This document shows positions 50,869 through 58,839 of a stretch of 64,000 bases of DNA, piece after piece. Source of the DNA: BAIKAL-G1 sp943370385 (GTDB lineage: Bacteria > Cyanobacteriota > Cyanobacteriia > PCC-6307 > Cyanobiaceae). The number at the start of each line of letters is the position of its first letter. Position 1 is the stretch's first letter. The notes under the pieces are model-generated. The model ran no database searches. It was not told where the DNA came from and was given only the letters and a program-made list of their open reading frames with translations. Location of the stretch: the NCBI GenBank assembly GCA_943370385.1, contig CALRQT020000004.1, positions 186,001 to 250,000 on the forward strand, in the 5' to 3' direction. A program made the position numbers and the translations under genes.

Positions 50869-53070
50869 ATGATGAACGCGGCGACAATCACCCAGACCCC
50901 TGGCCATTCCCACGGGAAGCCCGGAAGCCACGGCCCGCCGCCCACCGGCGGCGGCAAGGGAATGGCCAAGGATCCGATCTGCGGCATGGTGGTTCCCAAG
51001 GCCACAGCCCTCAGCGCCCAGCGCGGCGGCCGCGACTACTACTTCTGCAGCCAGACCTGCCTGCAGACCTTCCAGAATCCCGACCGCGAATTGCGCGTCA
51101 TGCGCCGCCGGGTGGGCTTCGTGATCGGCGGGGTGCTGGCGCTGGCGCTGTTCCGGGCCGGAGCCTTCATCGCCCTGGCGGCCGGCATCAGCCTGGTGTC
51201 CTGGGTGCCGCTGCCGGCACTGCCCTGGATGAGCTGGGGGAAGTGGCTGTTCGTGCTTGCCACTCCGGTGCAGTTCATCGGTGGCTGGTCGTTCTACACC
51301 GGCGCCTGGGCGGCCCTCAAGCGCCGCGCCCTCAACATGGATGTGCTGATCGCCCTGGGCACCTCCGTCGCCTACTTCTACAGCGTGGTGGTGGTCTTCG
51401 CGCCCACCTGGCTTCCGGTTGGCGTCAATGAACGGGACGTCTATTTCGAAGTCTCGGCGGTGGTGATCGCCTTCGTGCTGATGGGCAAATACATGGAGGA
51501 GATCATCAAGAAACGCTCCTCTGCCGCCGTGCGCAAGTTGCTCGATCTTCAGCCCGCCACGGCCACGGTGATCCGCGACGGCATGGAGATGACCGTGCCC
51601 GCCGATGCCATCGACACCGGCGAGACGGTGCTGGTGCGCCCGGGCGAGAAGATCCCCGCCGATGGGGTGGTGCTGGAGGGCAGCTCCTCGGTGGACGAAT
51701 CCTTGCTCACCGGTGAATCCCTGCCAGTGGCCAAACAGGCCGGTGCCGAACTCATCGGCGGCACCGTGAATGGCAATGGCCTGCTCCGTTTTCAGGCCAG
51801 CCGGGTGGGATCCGACACCGCCCTGGCCCAGATCGTTCGCATCGTGGAGGAGGCCCAGGCCAGCACGGCCAGCGTGCAGCGCCTGGCCGATCAGGTCACG
51901 GGCTGGTTTGTTCCAGCCGCGGTGCTGATCGCCTTCGCGGCGTTTGCCCTCTGGACCCTGGCGGGCCAGTTCAGCAGTGGTCTGCTGGCCTTCATCGCCG
52001 TGCTGGTGATTTCCTGCCCCTGTGCCCTGGGCATCGCCACCCCAGCGGCCCTGATGGTGGGGGTGGGCAAGGGCGCGGAGCAGGGCATCCTGATCCGCAG
52101 CGGCGAGGTGCTGGAGCGGGCTGAGAAGCTCACCACCGTGGTCTTCGACAAGACAGGCACGCTCACCTTGGGCAAGCCGGTGCTCACCGATCTGGAGCCC
52201 CTGGCAAGCCAGTCGGAGCAGGAGGTGCTTCAGCTCGCAGGGTCCCTGGAGCACGGCTCCGAACATCCCCTGGCAGCGGCAATTGCCGAGGCCGTTGCAG
52301 CGCGCCATCTGGAGCTGCTGCCGCTGAAGCAGTTTGAGGCCCAGGTGGGCGAGGGCATCACCGCCAAAGAGGGCGGGGACGTCGTCTGGTTCGGCAACCG
52401 TTCCCTGGCAAGCCGCTTCCTGCCTCGGCTTCCCGAGCCTGTGGAAGGCCAGCTCGCTGGGCTCGAGGCCCAGGGGAAAACGGCCATGTTGCTGGGGCGC
52501 GCCGATCAGATCCTGGGGGTGATCGCCGTCGCTGACACGGTCAGGCCCGAGGCCGAGCAGGCCGTGGCCCTGCTGCGGCGCCGTGGGGTGCGGGTGATCA
52601 TGCTCAGCGGCGACAACCGCACCACCGCAGAGGCGATTGCCGCCCAGGTGGGGATCACCGAGGTGATCGCCGAGGTCCGGCCTGCCGACAAGGCCGGAAC
52701 GATCAAGTCCCTGCAGTTGGATGGGCAGAACGTGGCCATGGTGGGTGATGGCGTCAATGACGCCCCGGCCCTGGCCACGGCCAACATCGGCATCGCCATC
52801 GGCTCGGGATCGGATGTGGCCAAGGAAGCCGGTGACATCATCTTGATGGGCAACGACGTGCGGCTGGTCGTGACCGCCATCGGCCTGTCGCGGGCCACCA
52901 TGCGCAAGATCCGCCAGAACCTCTTCTGGGCCTTCATCTACAACGGGATCGGCATCCCGATTGCTGCCCTCGGCTGGCTGAACCCGATGATCGCCGGGGC
53001 GGCCATGGCCCTGAGTTCGCTCTCGGTGATCGTCAACTCGTCGCTGTTGCGTCGCTACCGGGCCGCTTGA
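50869..53070 (+). CDS. YHS-domain copper-translocating P1B ATPase
   Basis: A 733-residue Cu efflux ATPase. The N-terminus is His-rich and has a YHS domain (AKDPICGMVVPK, YYFCSQTCLQTFQNP) in place of the usual HMA domain. The transport motif is VISCPCALGIATP; TGESLPVAK, FDKTGTLTLG, GSEHPLAAAI and VGDGVNDAPALATAN follow. These define a P1B-1-type Cu(I) exporter. It is probably in one transcript with the DUF305 gene upstream and DUF2933 and ICMT genes downstream. Confidence 0.93.
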   Translation: MMNAATITQTPGHSHGKPGSHGPPPTGGGKGMAKDPICGMVVPKATALSAQRGGRDYYFCSQTCLQTFQNPDRELRVMRRRVGFVIGGVLALALFRAGAFIALAAGISLVSWVPLPALPWMSWGKWLFVLATPVQFIGGWSFYTGAWAALKRRALNMDVLIALGTSVAYFYSVVVVFAPTWLPVGVNERDVYFEVSAVVIAFVLMGKYMEEIIKKRSSAAVRKLLDLQPATATVIRDGMEMTVPADAIDTGETVLVRPGEKIPADGVVLEGSSSVDESLLTGESLPVAKQAGAELIGGTVNGNGLLRFQASRVGSDTALAQIVRIVEEAQASTASVQRLADQVTGWFVPAAVLIAFAAFALWTLAGQFSSGLLAFIAVLVISCPCALGIATPAALMVGVGKGAEQGILIRSGEVLERAEKLTTVVFDKTGTLTLGKPVLTDLEPLASQSEQEVLQLAGSLEHGSEHPLAAAIAEAVAARHLELLPLKQFEAQVGEGITAKEGGDVVWFGNRSLASRFLPRLPEPVEGQLAGLEAQGKTAMLLGRADQILGVIAVADTVRPEAEQAVALLRRRGVRVIMLSGDNRTTAEAIAAQVGITEVIAEVRPADKAGTIKSLQLDGQNVAMVGDGVNDAPALATANIGIAIGSGSDVAKEAGDIILMGNDVRLVVTAIGLSRATMRKIRQNLFWAFIYNGIGIPIAALGWLNPMIAGAAMALSSLSVIVNSSLLRRYRAA

Positions 53071-53114
53071 TCACCAGTGCTTTCGTCCGAGTCCGTCCCC
53101 TTTAGCGAGATTCG

Positions 53115-53366
53115 ATGGCTGATCCCAACTTCCTGTCCAGCTGGTCACCACGCCGCCGATCCCGGTGGGTGCTCTATGGCTTTCTCCTGGTGGCGGCCTT
53201 CTACCTGCTGCTGGAGCACACAGCGCACACCATTCCCTTCCTTCCCTTCCTGGTGTTCCTGGCCTGCCCGCTGATGCACCTCTTCATGCATGGCGGCCAT
53301 GGTCATGGCCATCACAGCGCCCCGGAGGGAACGGACTCGCGATCGACCCCTACCCCCAAGTCGTGA
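53115..53366 (+). CDS. DUF2933 membrane protein
   Basis: An 83-residue protein with two closely spaced hydrophobic segments (WVLYGFLLVAAFYLLLEH and PFLPFLVFLACPLMHLFM) and a His-rich tail (HGGHGHGHH). DUF2933 is commonly found beside copper-ATPase genes. The stop overlaps the next ATG (TGATG). Confidence 0.85.
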   Translation: MADPNFLSSWSPRRRSRWVLYGFLLVAAFYLLLEHTAHTIPFLPFLVFLACPLMHLFMHGGHGHGHHSAPEGTDSRSTPTPKS

Positions 53367-54004
53367 TGAACCAAAGTGACGCCCCGGCCTATGGCCTCTG
53401 GGGACTGGCGGTGGTGAATGCCGCTGTTTTCATCTTCTTTGCCTTCAGTTTCTTCAAGCCAAAGACGCCGCGTGACTGGCGCAGCTTTGGGGCATTCAGC
53501 GCCTTCCTGGTGGCCTTGTTTGCCGAGATGTATGGATTTCCACTGACGATTTACCTCCTCTCCGGCTGGCTTGGGAGTCGCTATCCATCCGTGAACTGGC
53601 TCTCCCATGATGCGGGACACCTATTGGAAACGCTGTTTGGCTGGCGGGTGAATCCGCATTTCGGCCCCTTCCATATCGCCAGTTTCGTGCTGATCGCTGG
53701 CGGCTTCATGCTCATCGCCAGGGGCTGGGACATGCTTTATGCCGCCCAGCAAAAGCATGAACTGGCGACCACCGGCATCTACGCGCGTCTGCGTCACCCC
53801 CAGTACCTGGGCCTCATTCTGGTGATGACAGGATTCCTTCTGCAATGGCCCACGTTGCTCACCCTGGCGATGTATCCAGTGCTTGTGGTGATGTACCTGC
53901 GCCTTGCAAAGCAAGAGGAGCGGGAGGCTGTGCGCGAGTTTGGAGATCGCTATCGGGACTATCTTTCGGCTGTGCCGGGCTTTCTTCCCTGGCGGCATCG
54001 GTAA
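53366..54004 (+). CDS. ICMT/PEMT-type membrane methyltransferase-like protein
   Basis: A 212-residue protein with five membrane segments; the C-terminal GIYARLRHPQYLGLILVMTG and EREAVREFGDRYRDYLSAVP are the SAM-binding signature of the isoprenylcysteine/phospholipid methyltransferase family. Its start overlaps the DUF2933 stop, so it belongs to the copper operon. The substrate is unknown; in copper islands this family recurs without an assigned role. Confidence 0.85.
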   Translation: MNQSDAPAYGLWGLAVVNAAVFIFFAFSFFKPKTPRDWRSFGAFSAFLVALFAEMYGFPLTIYLLSGWLGSRYPSVNWLSHDAGHLLETLFGWRVNPHFGPFHIASFVLIAGGFMLIARGWDMLYAAQQKHELATTGIYARLRHPQYLGLILVMTGFLLQWPTLLTLAMYPVLVVMYLRLAKQEEREAVREFGDRYRDYLSAVPGFLPWRHR

Positions 54005-54120
54005 AGGAACTTCACAGAGAAGGATTCATTTCGGCCTGCCCCCGGCTGCCACGGAGATCCAGATGACCAGCCGCAAAGACACAAGCATTCGGTGGCCAAG
54101 TGACACCTGCCATAGAAGAA

Positions 54121-54149
54121 GCATTGATGCGTGCCTCGACGATCAATGC
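54121..54149 (+). repeat. Inverted repeat upstream of the 54196 gene
   Basis: GCATTGAT (54121-54128) and ATCAATGC (54142-54149) form a perfect 8-base dyad. A TATACA at 54177-54182 and ATG at 54196 follow, so it may be an operator or an upstream terminator of the copper operon. Confidence 0.5.
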
Positions 54150-54195
54150 TGCATGGAATGGCATATCGTTGTCTCGTATACATTTTAATGGTTAA

Positions 54196-54690
54196 ATGAA
54201 TAGCCTGGTGAAGCAAAGGCTTGTGGTCAAGAAAAGTGCACGAATTCTCGCTGCACCAGAAACAAATCTGTTTCTCTTTGCCTTTCTGCTCAACTTCGTT
54301 TACGAGGTTTGGCAGTCTCCATTTTACGAGTTCTACGCAAGTCCATCCCTGGGCGACAAAGTTATTGACTTGACCCACTGCGCCTTTGGCGATGGGGTCA
54401 TCATTCTCTTCAGCAGTTGGACTGTGAGCGCGTTGATGCGTTCGCGGTACTGGGTGCTGACCCCAACCTGGAAGCTGACGCTCCTGTTTACCGGTATCGG
54501 CCTTCTGATCACGCTTGCGATCGAAACCTATCGAGTTAATGTTTCCAAGGCCTACGGAGTGCCGATGCTGGCAGTGCCCCTACTAGGCATGAGTGCACTT
54601 GCCGTCATTCAATGGATCGTCTTGCCTGTCATCATCCTCTACATGGCTCGCCGGCACATGTTGGGATATTCGGGGCAAAACTTTCACTAA
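54196..54690 (+). CDS. Conserved-looking four-helix membrane protein
   Basis: A 164-residue protein with four hydrophobic segments (LFLFAFLLNFVYEVWQSPFY, GVIILFSSWTVSALM, LTLLFTGIGLLITLAIE, LAVIQWIVLPVIILYMA) and a conserved-looking AFGDGVIILFSS turn. A likely -10 (TATACA) lies 14 bases upstream. It is not obviously metal-related, and its A+T content is higher than the copper genes. Function unknown. Confidence 0.65.
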   Translation: MNSLVKQRLVVKKSARILAAPETNLFLFAFLLNFVYEVWQSPFYEFYASPSLGDKVIDLTHCAFGDGVIILFSSWTVSALMRSRYWVLTPTWKLTLLFTGIGLLITLAIETYRVNVSKAYGVPMLAVPLLGMSALAVIQWIVLPVIILYMARRHMLGYSGQNFH

Positions 54691-54990
54691 CCCGTGGCAT
54701 CATTCGCGGCTCCTGCTTCTTCTTTTGATACTCAATGTGGCATTGCCTTTGATGGCATAGATGATGCGTGCTCCCCATCAGTCGTTCAGTGTCTACGAAA
54801 GCTGTTGGCATCACTTCATTTCCATCGACCCTGTGGCCTGATTACCAGAAGATCATCCGCCGCATTCCTGGCGGAGATGAGTTCAAACCGAGTCCATGCA
54901 TTTCGAAGTGGTTGTGGAGGTTGAGCTTTTTGTTGTCGTTGCGTGTCAGGCTCAGAATCCTCATTAATACCCTCCTCCTGAGCGGCCTGA
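54691..54990. other. Gene-free stretch
   Basis: A 300-base interval between two convergent transcription units. It contains no supportable ORF and no clear terminator, although GAGCGGCCTGATCAGGCCGC near 54980-54999 forms a hairpin that could end the minus-strand operon. Confidence 0.45.
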
Positions 54991-55278
54991 TCAGGCCGCT
55001 GGCGGCGGTTGCTTCATCCCCCTGCGGCGGCCCAGCAGCAGTCCCATGCCGGAGCCGATCACGAACAGGGTGAGCAGCGCCAGGACCGAGGAGTACCAGG
55101 GCTGCAGATTGAGGAGGCCGAAGTTGCCCGTGTGCAGCTTCATCAGCCAGAAGGCCTCGATTCCCTGGGCCGATAGGGCGCCGTACAGGGAGCCGGAGAG
55201 CGCCGTGAGCAGCAGTGGCAGGGCTGCCAGGGGCACGAGGCTGCGGTGCACCCGGCGCATCAGGTGATGGTGCCTCAC
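54991..55278 (-). CDS. PepSY-type small membrane protein
   Basis: A 95-residue protein with two membrane helices (LVPLAALPLLLTALSGSLYG and SSVLALLTLFVIGSGMGLLL) and the intervening FWLMKLHTGNFGLLNLQPWY, a pattern seen in PepSY-associated TM proteins linked to metal or siderophore reductases. The start is GTG at 55278 overlapping the stop of the DUF3721 gene (GTGA). It is the third gene of the minus-strand run driven from the 55820-55851 promoter. Confidence 0.75.
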   Translation of the reverse strand: MRHHHLMRRVHRSLVPLAALPLLLTALSGSLYGALSAQGIEAFWLMKLHTGNFGLLNLQPWYSSVLALLTLFVIGSGMGLLLGRRRGMKQPPPAA

Positions 55279-55529
55279 TCCTTATCCATTGCCTTGTGCA
55301 GATCCTGCATGTTGGCGCAGGGCATCCAGAGGGAGCCCATCGCAAAAGCCCCCTTGCACTTGAGTTCGGCGGCGCGTTTCTCCGCCTCCTGCTTGGTCTT
55401 GAACATGCCCTTCATGTGCGCCGCAGCGGGTGCGCTGACGAGCAGCGGAGCGAAGGTCGCCGCTACGAGGGCCGCCAGCAGAGCCCAACGGTTGGTCTGC
55501 TGGAAGGGGCCGGTGGAGTGCTGGGTCAT
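55275..55529 (-). CDS. DUF3721 protein, copy 2
   Basis: An 84-residue secreted protein with a signal peptide (ALLAALVAATFAPLLVSAPA) and the DUF3721 core EAEKRAAELKCKGAFAMGSL followed by WMPCANM. The two cysteines (LKC and MPC) are the probable metal or disulfide pair. It is a tandem paralogue of the gene at 55576. Confidence 0.83.
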   Translation of the reverse strand: MTQHSTGPFQQTNRWALLAALVAATFAPLLVSAPAAAHMKGMFKTKQEAEKRAAELKCKGAFAMGSLWMPCANMQDLHKAMDKE

Positions 55530-55575
55530 TGAGATTGCGAGGGGATGGTCAGTGACAGAAAAGGGACTGCTGGTG

Positions 55576-55791
55576 TCACTTCTCCTTGGAGACGGCTTTC
55601 TCATAGACATCGAAGTTCTGGCAGGGCATCCAGTCCTTGCCCATTGCAAAGGCGCCGCTGCACTTGAGTTCCTTGGCTCGCTTTTCCGCAGCGGCCTTGC
55701 TCGGGAACATGTCGTTGGCCTGAGCGCGGGCGGCGCCGGGTGCCAGGGCAACGCCTGCCGAGAAGAGGAGAGCCAGAGCGAAGGGGTTCAC
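55576..55791 (-). CDS. DUF3721 protein, copy 1
   Basis: A 71-residue secreted protein: leader LALLFSAGVALAPGAARA, then the core AEKRAKELKCSGAFAMGKDW followed by MPCQNF. I chose GTG at 55791, because the MerR-type -10 at 55820-55825 leaves too little room for the GTG at 55818. It is the first gene of the run DUF3721-DUF3721-PepSY. Confidence 0.8.
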   Translation of the reverse strand: MNPFALALLFSAGVALAPGAARAQANDMFPSKAAAEKRAKELKCSGAFAMGKDWMPCQNFDVYEKAVSKEK

Positions 55792-55819
55792 GGAATACCA
55801 GGAGGAAGAGGTGGACACC

Positions 55820-55851
55820 AGCTTAGAGTCTCCCCATAGCAGGAGAGTCAA
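55820..55851 (-). promoter_or_regulatory. MerR-type promoter/operator, circuit 2, for the DUF3721 operon
   Basis: On the minus strand TTGACT, spacer CTCCTGCTATGGGGAGACT, then TAAGCT at a 20-base spacing. It ends 5 bases before the ATG of the divergent MerR gene, so the regulator would also sit on its own promoter region. Confidence 0.82.
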
Positions 55852-55855
55852 GCCC

Positions 55856-56272
55856 ATGGCAGCTGTTGGCATCAAGACCGGCATGAAGATCGGGGCGCTG
55901 GCCGGCCGCAGCGGCTTGCCGGTCAAGACCCTGCGCTACTACGAAGACTTGGGTCTGCTGCCGGCGATCGGCCGCAGCGAAGGCGGGTACCGCCTCTTCG
56001 CCGAGGAGAGCCTGCAACGCCTGGAGTTCATCCGCCGGCTCAAGACCCTCGGGCTCAGCCTGGAGGAGATCCAGGACTGCCTGGCGGTGCACGATGCCGG
56101 TGAGCTGCCCTGCGGCGACATCCAGGTCCAGCTGGGGCGCCAGATCGAGCGGATCGATGGCCAGATCAAGGAGCTGCGGCAGCTCCGCAAGGAACTGCAG
56201 GGCCTGCTGGCGGGCTGGCAGAGCGGTCCAGCCAAGGATGACGCGGTGATCTGCCCCAATCTTCACGTCTGA
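55856..56272 (+). CDS. MerR-family metal regulator of the copper genes
   Basis: A MerR protein (138 aa from ATG 55856; ATG 55883 starts directly at MKIGALAG). It has the HTH GALAGRSGLPVKTLRYYEDL, the wing ending EGGYRLFAEESLQRL, a long dimer helix and two cysteines placed as metal ligands (ELPCGDIQV and VICPNLHV). Because the three CTCC/GGAG operators all lie at copper genes and one abuts this gene, it is the probable sensor for them. Cu versus another soft metal cannot be decided from the residues alone. Confidence 0.87.
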   Translation: MAAVGIKTGMKIGALAGRSGLPVKTLRYYEDLGLLPAIGRSEGGYRLFAEESLQRLEFIRRLKTLGLSLEEIQDCLAVHDAGELPCGDIQVQLGRQIERIDGQIKELRQLRKELQGLLAGWQSGPAKDDAVICPNLHV

Positions 56273-56404
56273 AGGCTGATCGTGACGTTCGGCCCATACG
56301 CAGCGAATGGGCACACCGATTCGATGAAGCCATGACCCGAATCCGTGTCCGACTCCCTGCTAAGTGCCCATGCTGAAGAAAGGCACAAGCAAGGGAGAGA
56401 ACTG

Positions 56405-57118
56405 ATGGGCCATCACCATGCCGCGTTGGACCAGAAACGTTCGGCGGCGCTCAGGCTCGCGGCCGCTGCAGGGCTGGGAGCGCTCGTTCTGTCGCTGGAG
56501 GCTCCAGCGCGCTCGGTGCCGCCCCAGGTGGTGGCCCAAGCCGGAAGCGGGATGGGAAGGGGACTAAGCGGTCCGGGGCGGATGGCGGCCCAGTCGATGG
56601 ATCAGCACTTCATCGTGATGATGATTCCTCACCATGACGGGGCGATCGCCATGGCAGATCTTGCCCTCTCCCGCGCGCGCAGGCCCGAGATCAAGGAGCT
56701 GGCCCGCAGCATCAAGGCCAGCCAGAGCCAGGAGAACGCCCAGATGCGGACCTGGTACCGGCAGTGGTTTGGCGGCGATGTTCCCAGCTGGACGACCGGA
56801 GGAGCCATGGGTATGGGCGGCATGGGGATGGGCATGGGTGGTGGCATGAAGATGGGCGGCATGGGCATGGGGATGGGCGGCATGGGCATGGGGATGGGCA
56901 CAAGCCTGGCCGCCCTGAAGAATGCCGCCGACTTCGATCGTGCCTTCATCGAGCAGATGATTCCGCACCACCGCATGGGCGTGATGATGGCCTCGATGGC
57001 CCAATCCAACAGCCAGCATCCGCAGCTGCGGGAGCTGCAGCAGACCATGGTTCGGGTGCAGAGCCAGGAGATCGAACAGATGGCGCAGTGGTATCGCAGC
57101 TGGTACGGAACGTCCTGA
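56405..57118 (+). CDS. DUF305 protein with Met-Gly repeat
   Basis: A 237-residue secreted protein (hydrophobic leader LRLAAAAGLGALVLSLEAPA) with two DUF305 signatures, VMMIPHHDGAIAMADLAL and FIEQMIPHHRMGVMMASM. Between them (bases 56807-56899) is a run of 31 residues made of Met and Gly plus one Lys, a strong candidate for Cu(I) chelation. I chose ATG 56405 after AAGGGAGAGAACTG; GTG 56345 is an alternative. The stop overlaps the ATG of the DUF302 gene (TGATG). Confidence 0.88.
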   Translation: MGHHHAALDQKRSAALRLAAAAGLGALVLSLEAPARSVPPQVVAQAGSGMGRGLSGPGRMAAQSMDQHFIVMMIPHHDGAIAMADLALSRARRPEIKELARSIKASQSQENAQMRTWYRQWFGGDVPSWTTGGAMGMGGMGMGMGGGMKMGGMGMGMGGMGMGMGTSLAALKNAADFDRAFIEQMIPHHRMGVMMASMAQSNSQHPQLRELQQTMVRVQSQEIEQMAQWYRSWYGTS

Positions 57119-57519
57119 TGCCAGCCATGGATCCGTTCTTCATCCTCGACACTCCGAAATCCTTCGAGGAGGCCAGTGCCGCCCTCCAGGAGGCGGTGGT
57201 GAACCAGGGCTTCGGCGTGCTGGCCGTCCATGATCTGGGCAACACTCTGCGCAGCAAGGGCCTGCCGTTCCCGGAGCAGTGCCGCATCTTCGAGGTGTGC
57301 AACCCCCAGCAGGCCGCCGCGGTGCTCAGCACCACGATGGCGCTCAACATGGCTCTGCCCTGCCGGATCTCCGTCTACACCGAAGCCGGCCAGACCCGCC
57401 TCGGGATGATCCGCCCCGAGGCGATGCTTGCTGGCCTCTCGGCCGATCCCTCCCTGAAGGAGCTGGCACGAGCGGTGGAGGCCTCCACAACGGCGATCAT
57501 CGAGGCCGCTGCGGCTTAG
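57118..57519 (+). CDS. DUF302 family protein
   Basis: A 133-residue soluble protein with the DUF302 fold: FEEASAALQEAVVNQGFGVL, DLGNTLRSKGLPF, CRIFEVCNPQQAAAVLS and LPCRISVYTEAGQTRLGMI. DUF302 proteins are frequently encoded with heavy-metal genes. It overlaps the DUF305 stop by one base. The three cysteines could bind metal. Confidence 0.85.
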   Translation: MPAMDPFFILDTPKSFEEASAALQEAVVNQGFGVLAVHDLGNTLRSKGLPFPEQCRIFEVCNPQQAAAVLSTTMALNMALPCRISVYTEAGQTRLGMIRPEAMLAGLSADPSLKELARAVEASTTAIIEAAAA

Positions 57520-57525
57520 CTAGCG

Positions 57526-57825
57526 GCAGTATCTGAGCGGCTGCGAGACCAAGGAGTCTCTGGACGCTGAATTTCGGGCCAGCCGGCTGCGCTACAGGGT
57601 CTGGCAGGTGCCGGGTGGGATCACCCGCCCCTGGGACTACCGCCGGGGCCGCAGAGGCGCCGTGATCCCCGATGGCACCACAGGGGTGGTCACCGCTACC
57701 GCTGTAGGGAGATCGGCTCCTATGCCCGCGCCCAGGAACTGCTGCGCCAGGGGCACACCGATCTCGATGGCAACGGCAATGAGGAAGCCTGTGAATCATT
57801 GCGCTCACTGGGTTTCTGCAGGTAC
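57526..57825 (+). pseudogene. Remnant of a thermonuclease (SNase) with excalibur domain
   Basis: Directly after the DUF302 stop one frame reads RQYLSGCETKESLDAEFRAS, then RYRVWQVPGGITRPWDYRRG, the C-terminal part of a staphylococcal-type nuclease. Near 57690 the frame shifts and another reads RYRCREIGSYARAQELLRQG, HTDLDGNGNEEACESLRSL, an excalibur calcium-binding domain. The nuclease core and N-terminus are missing, so this is a 5'-truncated, frameshifted remnant. Confidence 0.7.
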
Positions 57826-57938
57826 GGGAACAGGCACTCCAGCAGGCCACCGCCAGCTGAAAAGGGGCGTACTTTGAACTTGAGGGGAGGCCCGGAAGCC
57901 AACCAAGGTCCCACCCTCCAACAGAGTCCGGCCAGGGA

Positions 57939-58094
57939 GCACCCGAGCCGGTGCGCACAGCGGAGGTGCGCCAACGATGCGACACACAACAGGTGAACTC
58001 GATGACGCAGCGCGAGCGTCATCCCGTAGCCGCAGAGAGCGATACGCCAATTCTGATTCCCGCGTGTTGACACCCCGGGCAGCAGTACCCGGGT
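57939..58094. repeat. Cluster of three hairpins in a gene-free stretch
   Basis: Hairpins are GCACC/GGTGC (57939-57954), GATGACGC/GCGTCATC with a 7-base loop (58001-58023) and CCCGGG/CCCGGG (58074-58093). The surrounding 57826-58277 region holds no supportable gene. A structured RNA or an intron fragment is possible. Confidence 0.5.
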
Positions 58095-58249
58095 CGAGAT
58101 CACAACCGAGAAGGTCAAGCCTTGAGCATCTCTTCTCCCAGACGTGATCTCCTTCCCTTCCCTGCCAGGCCCAAGACAGGTCATGCGTGAACCACAGACA
58201 CCCGACCGGCAGTCCTTGGTGTGAGGAGGTGACCGCCGCAACCGGTGCT

Positions 58250-58273
58250 AAGGCGCCCCCCACGGGGCGCCTT
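58250..58273 (+). terminator. Perfect 10-bp hairpin before the GNAT gene
   Basis: AAGGCGCCCC pairs with GGGGCGCCTT around CCAC. No long T-run follows, so it may be a terminator-like element or an insulating hairpin. Confidence 0.55.
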
Positions 58274-58277
58274 CCTG

Positions 58278-58839
58278 TTGGCGAGACAATCACCAGACCA
58301 CACCAGCGCTCCTCTAACCTCCCCCCGATCGCACCTGCAGATCCGCCCCTTTGAGGCAACAGACTGGCCGTTGCTGTGGGCGCTGCTGGAGCCGGTGTTC
58401 CGAGCTGGTGAAACCTTCCCCCACGACCCGGCCATCAGCGAGGCCGAGGCCCAGCTGGCCTGGGTGGAGCAGAGCCAGGCGGTGATGGTGGGTGTGGATG
58501 CGGCCGGGGCCGTGGTGGGCACCTACTACCTGAGGCCCAACTCCCTCGCGCTCGGCGCCCATGTGGTCAATGCCGGCTATGTGGTTGCCGAGCAGACGCG
58601 GCGGCTGGGGATCGGCAGCCGCCTCTGCCAGCACTCCCTGCAGGCGGCCAGGCGGCTGGGGTTCCGGGCGATGCAGTTCAACCTGGTCGTGAGCACCAAC
58701 ACCGCCGGCATCCGCTGCTGGCAGCGCAACGGCTTTCAGGTGGTCGGCACCCTGCCGGGGGGCATTCCGCCACAGGCGGCTGGGTTACGTCGATGCCCTA
58801 GTGATGGTCCAGGGCCTGGTGGAGGGGCCGAAGCCATGA
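58278..58839 (+). pseudogene. GNAT N-acetyltransferase with frameshift at a G6 run
   Basis: The frame reads a GNAT domain (QIRPFEATDWPLLWALLEPV, AGYVVAEQTRRLGIGSRLCQ, NLVVSTNTAGIRCWQRNGFQ, VVGTLPG) and then shifts. Removing one G from the run 58757-58762 restores the expected C-terminus AFRHRRLGYVDALVMVQGLV EGPKP, ending at TGA 58837-58839, which overlaps the next ATG. The start is unclear: TTG 58278 or CTG 58335. It is either a phase-variable gene, a pseudogene or a sequencing error. Confidence 0.75.

Noticed and set aside
50857..52308. A 483-codon minus-strand frame opposite the copper ATPase
   Set aside because: Shadow of a gene with full P-type ATPase motifs.
57799..57996. A 65-codon plus-strand frame
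   Set aside because: It begins inside the excalibur remnant and is only its read-through tail.
57826..58240. Possible group II intron
   Set aside because: Hairpins are present, but no domain V consensus, no boundary sequence and no maturase gene could be identified.
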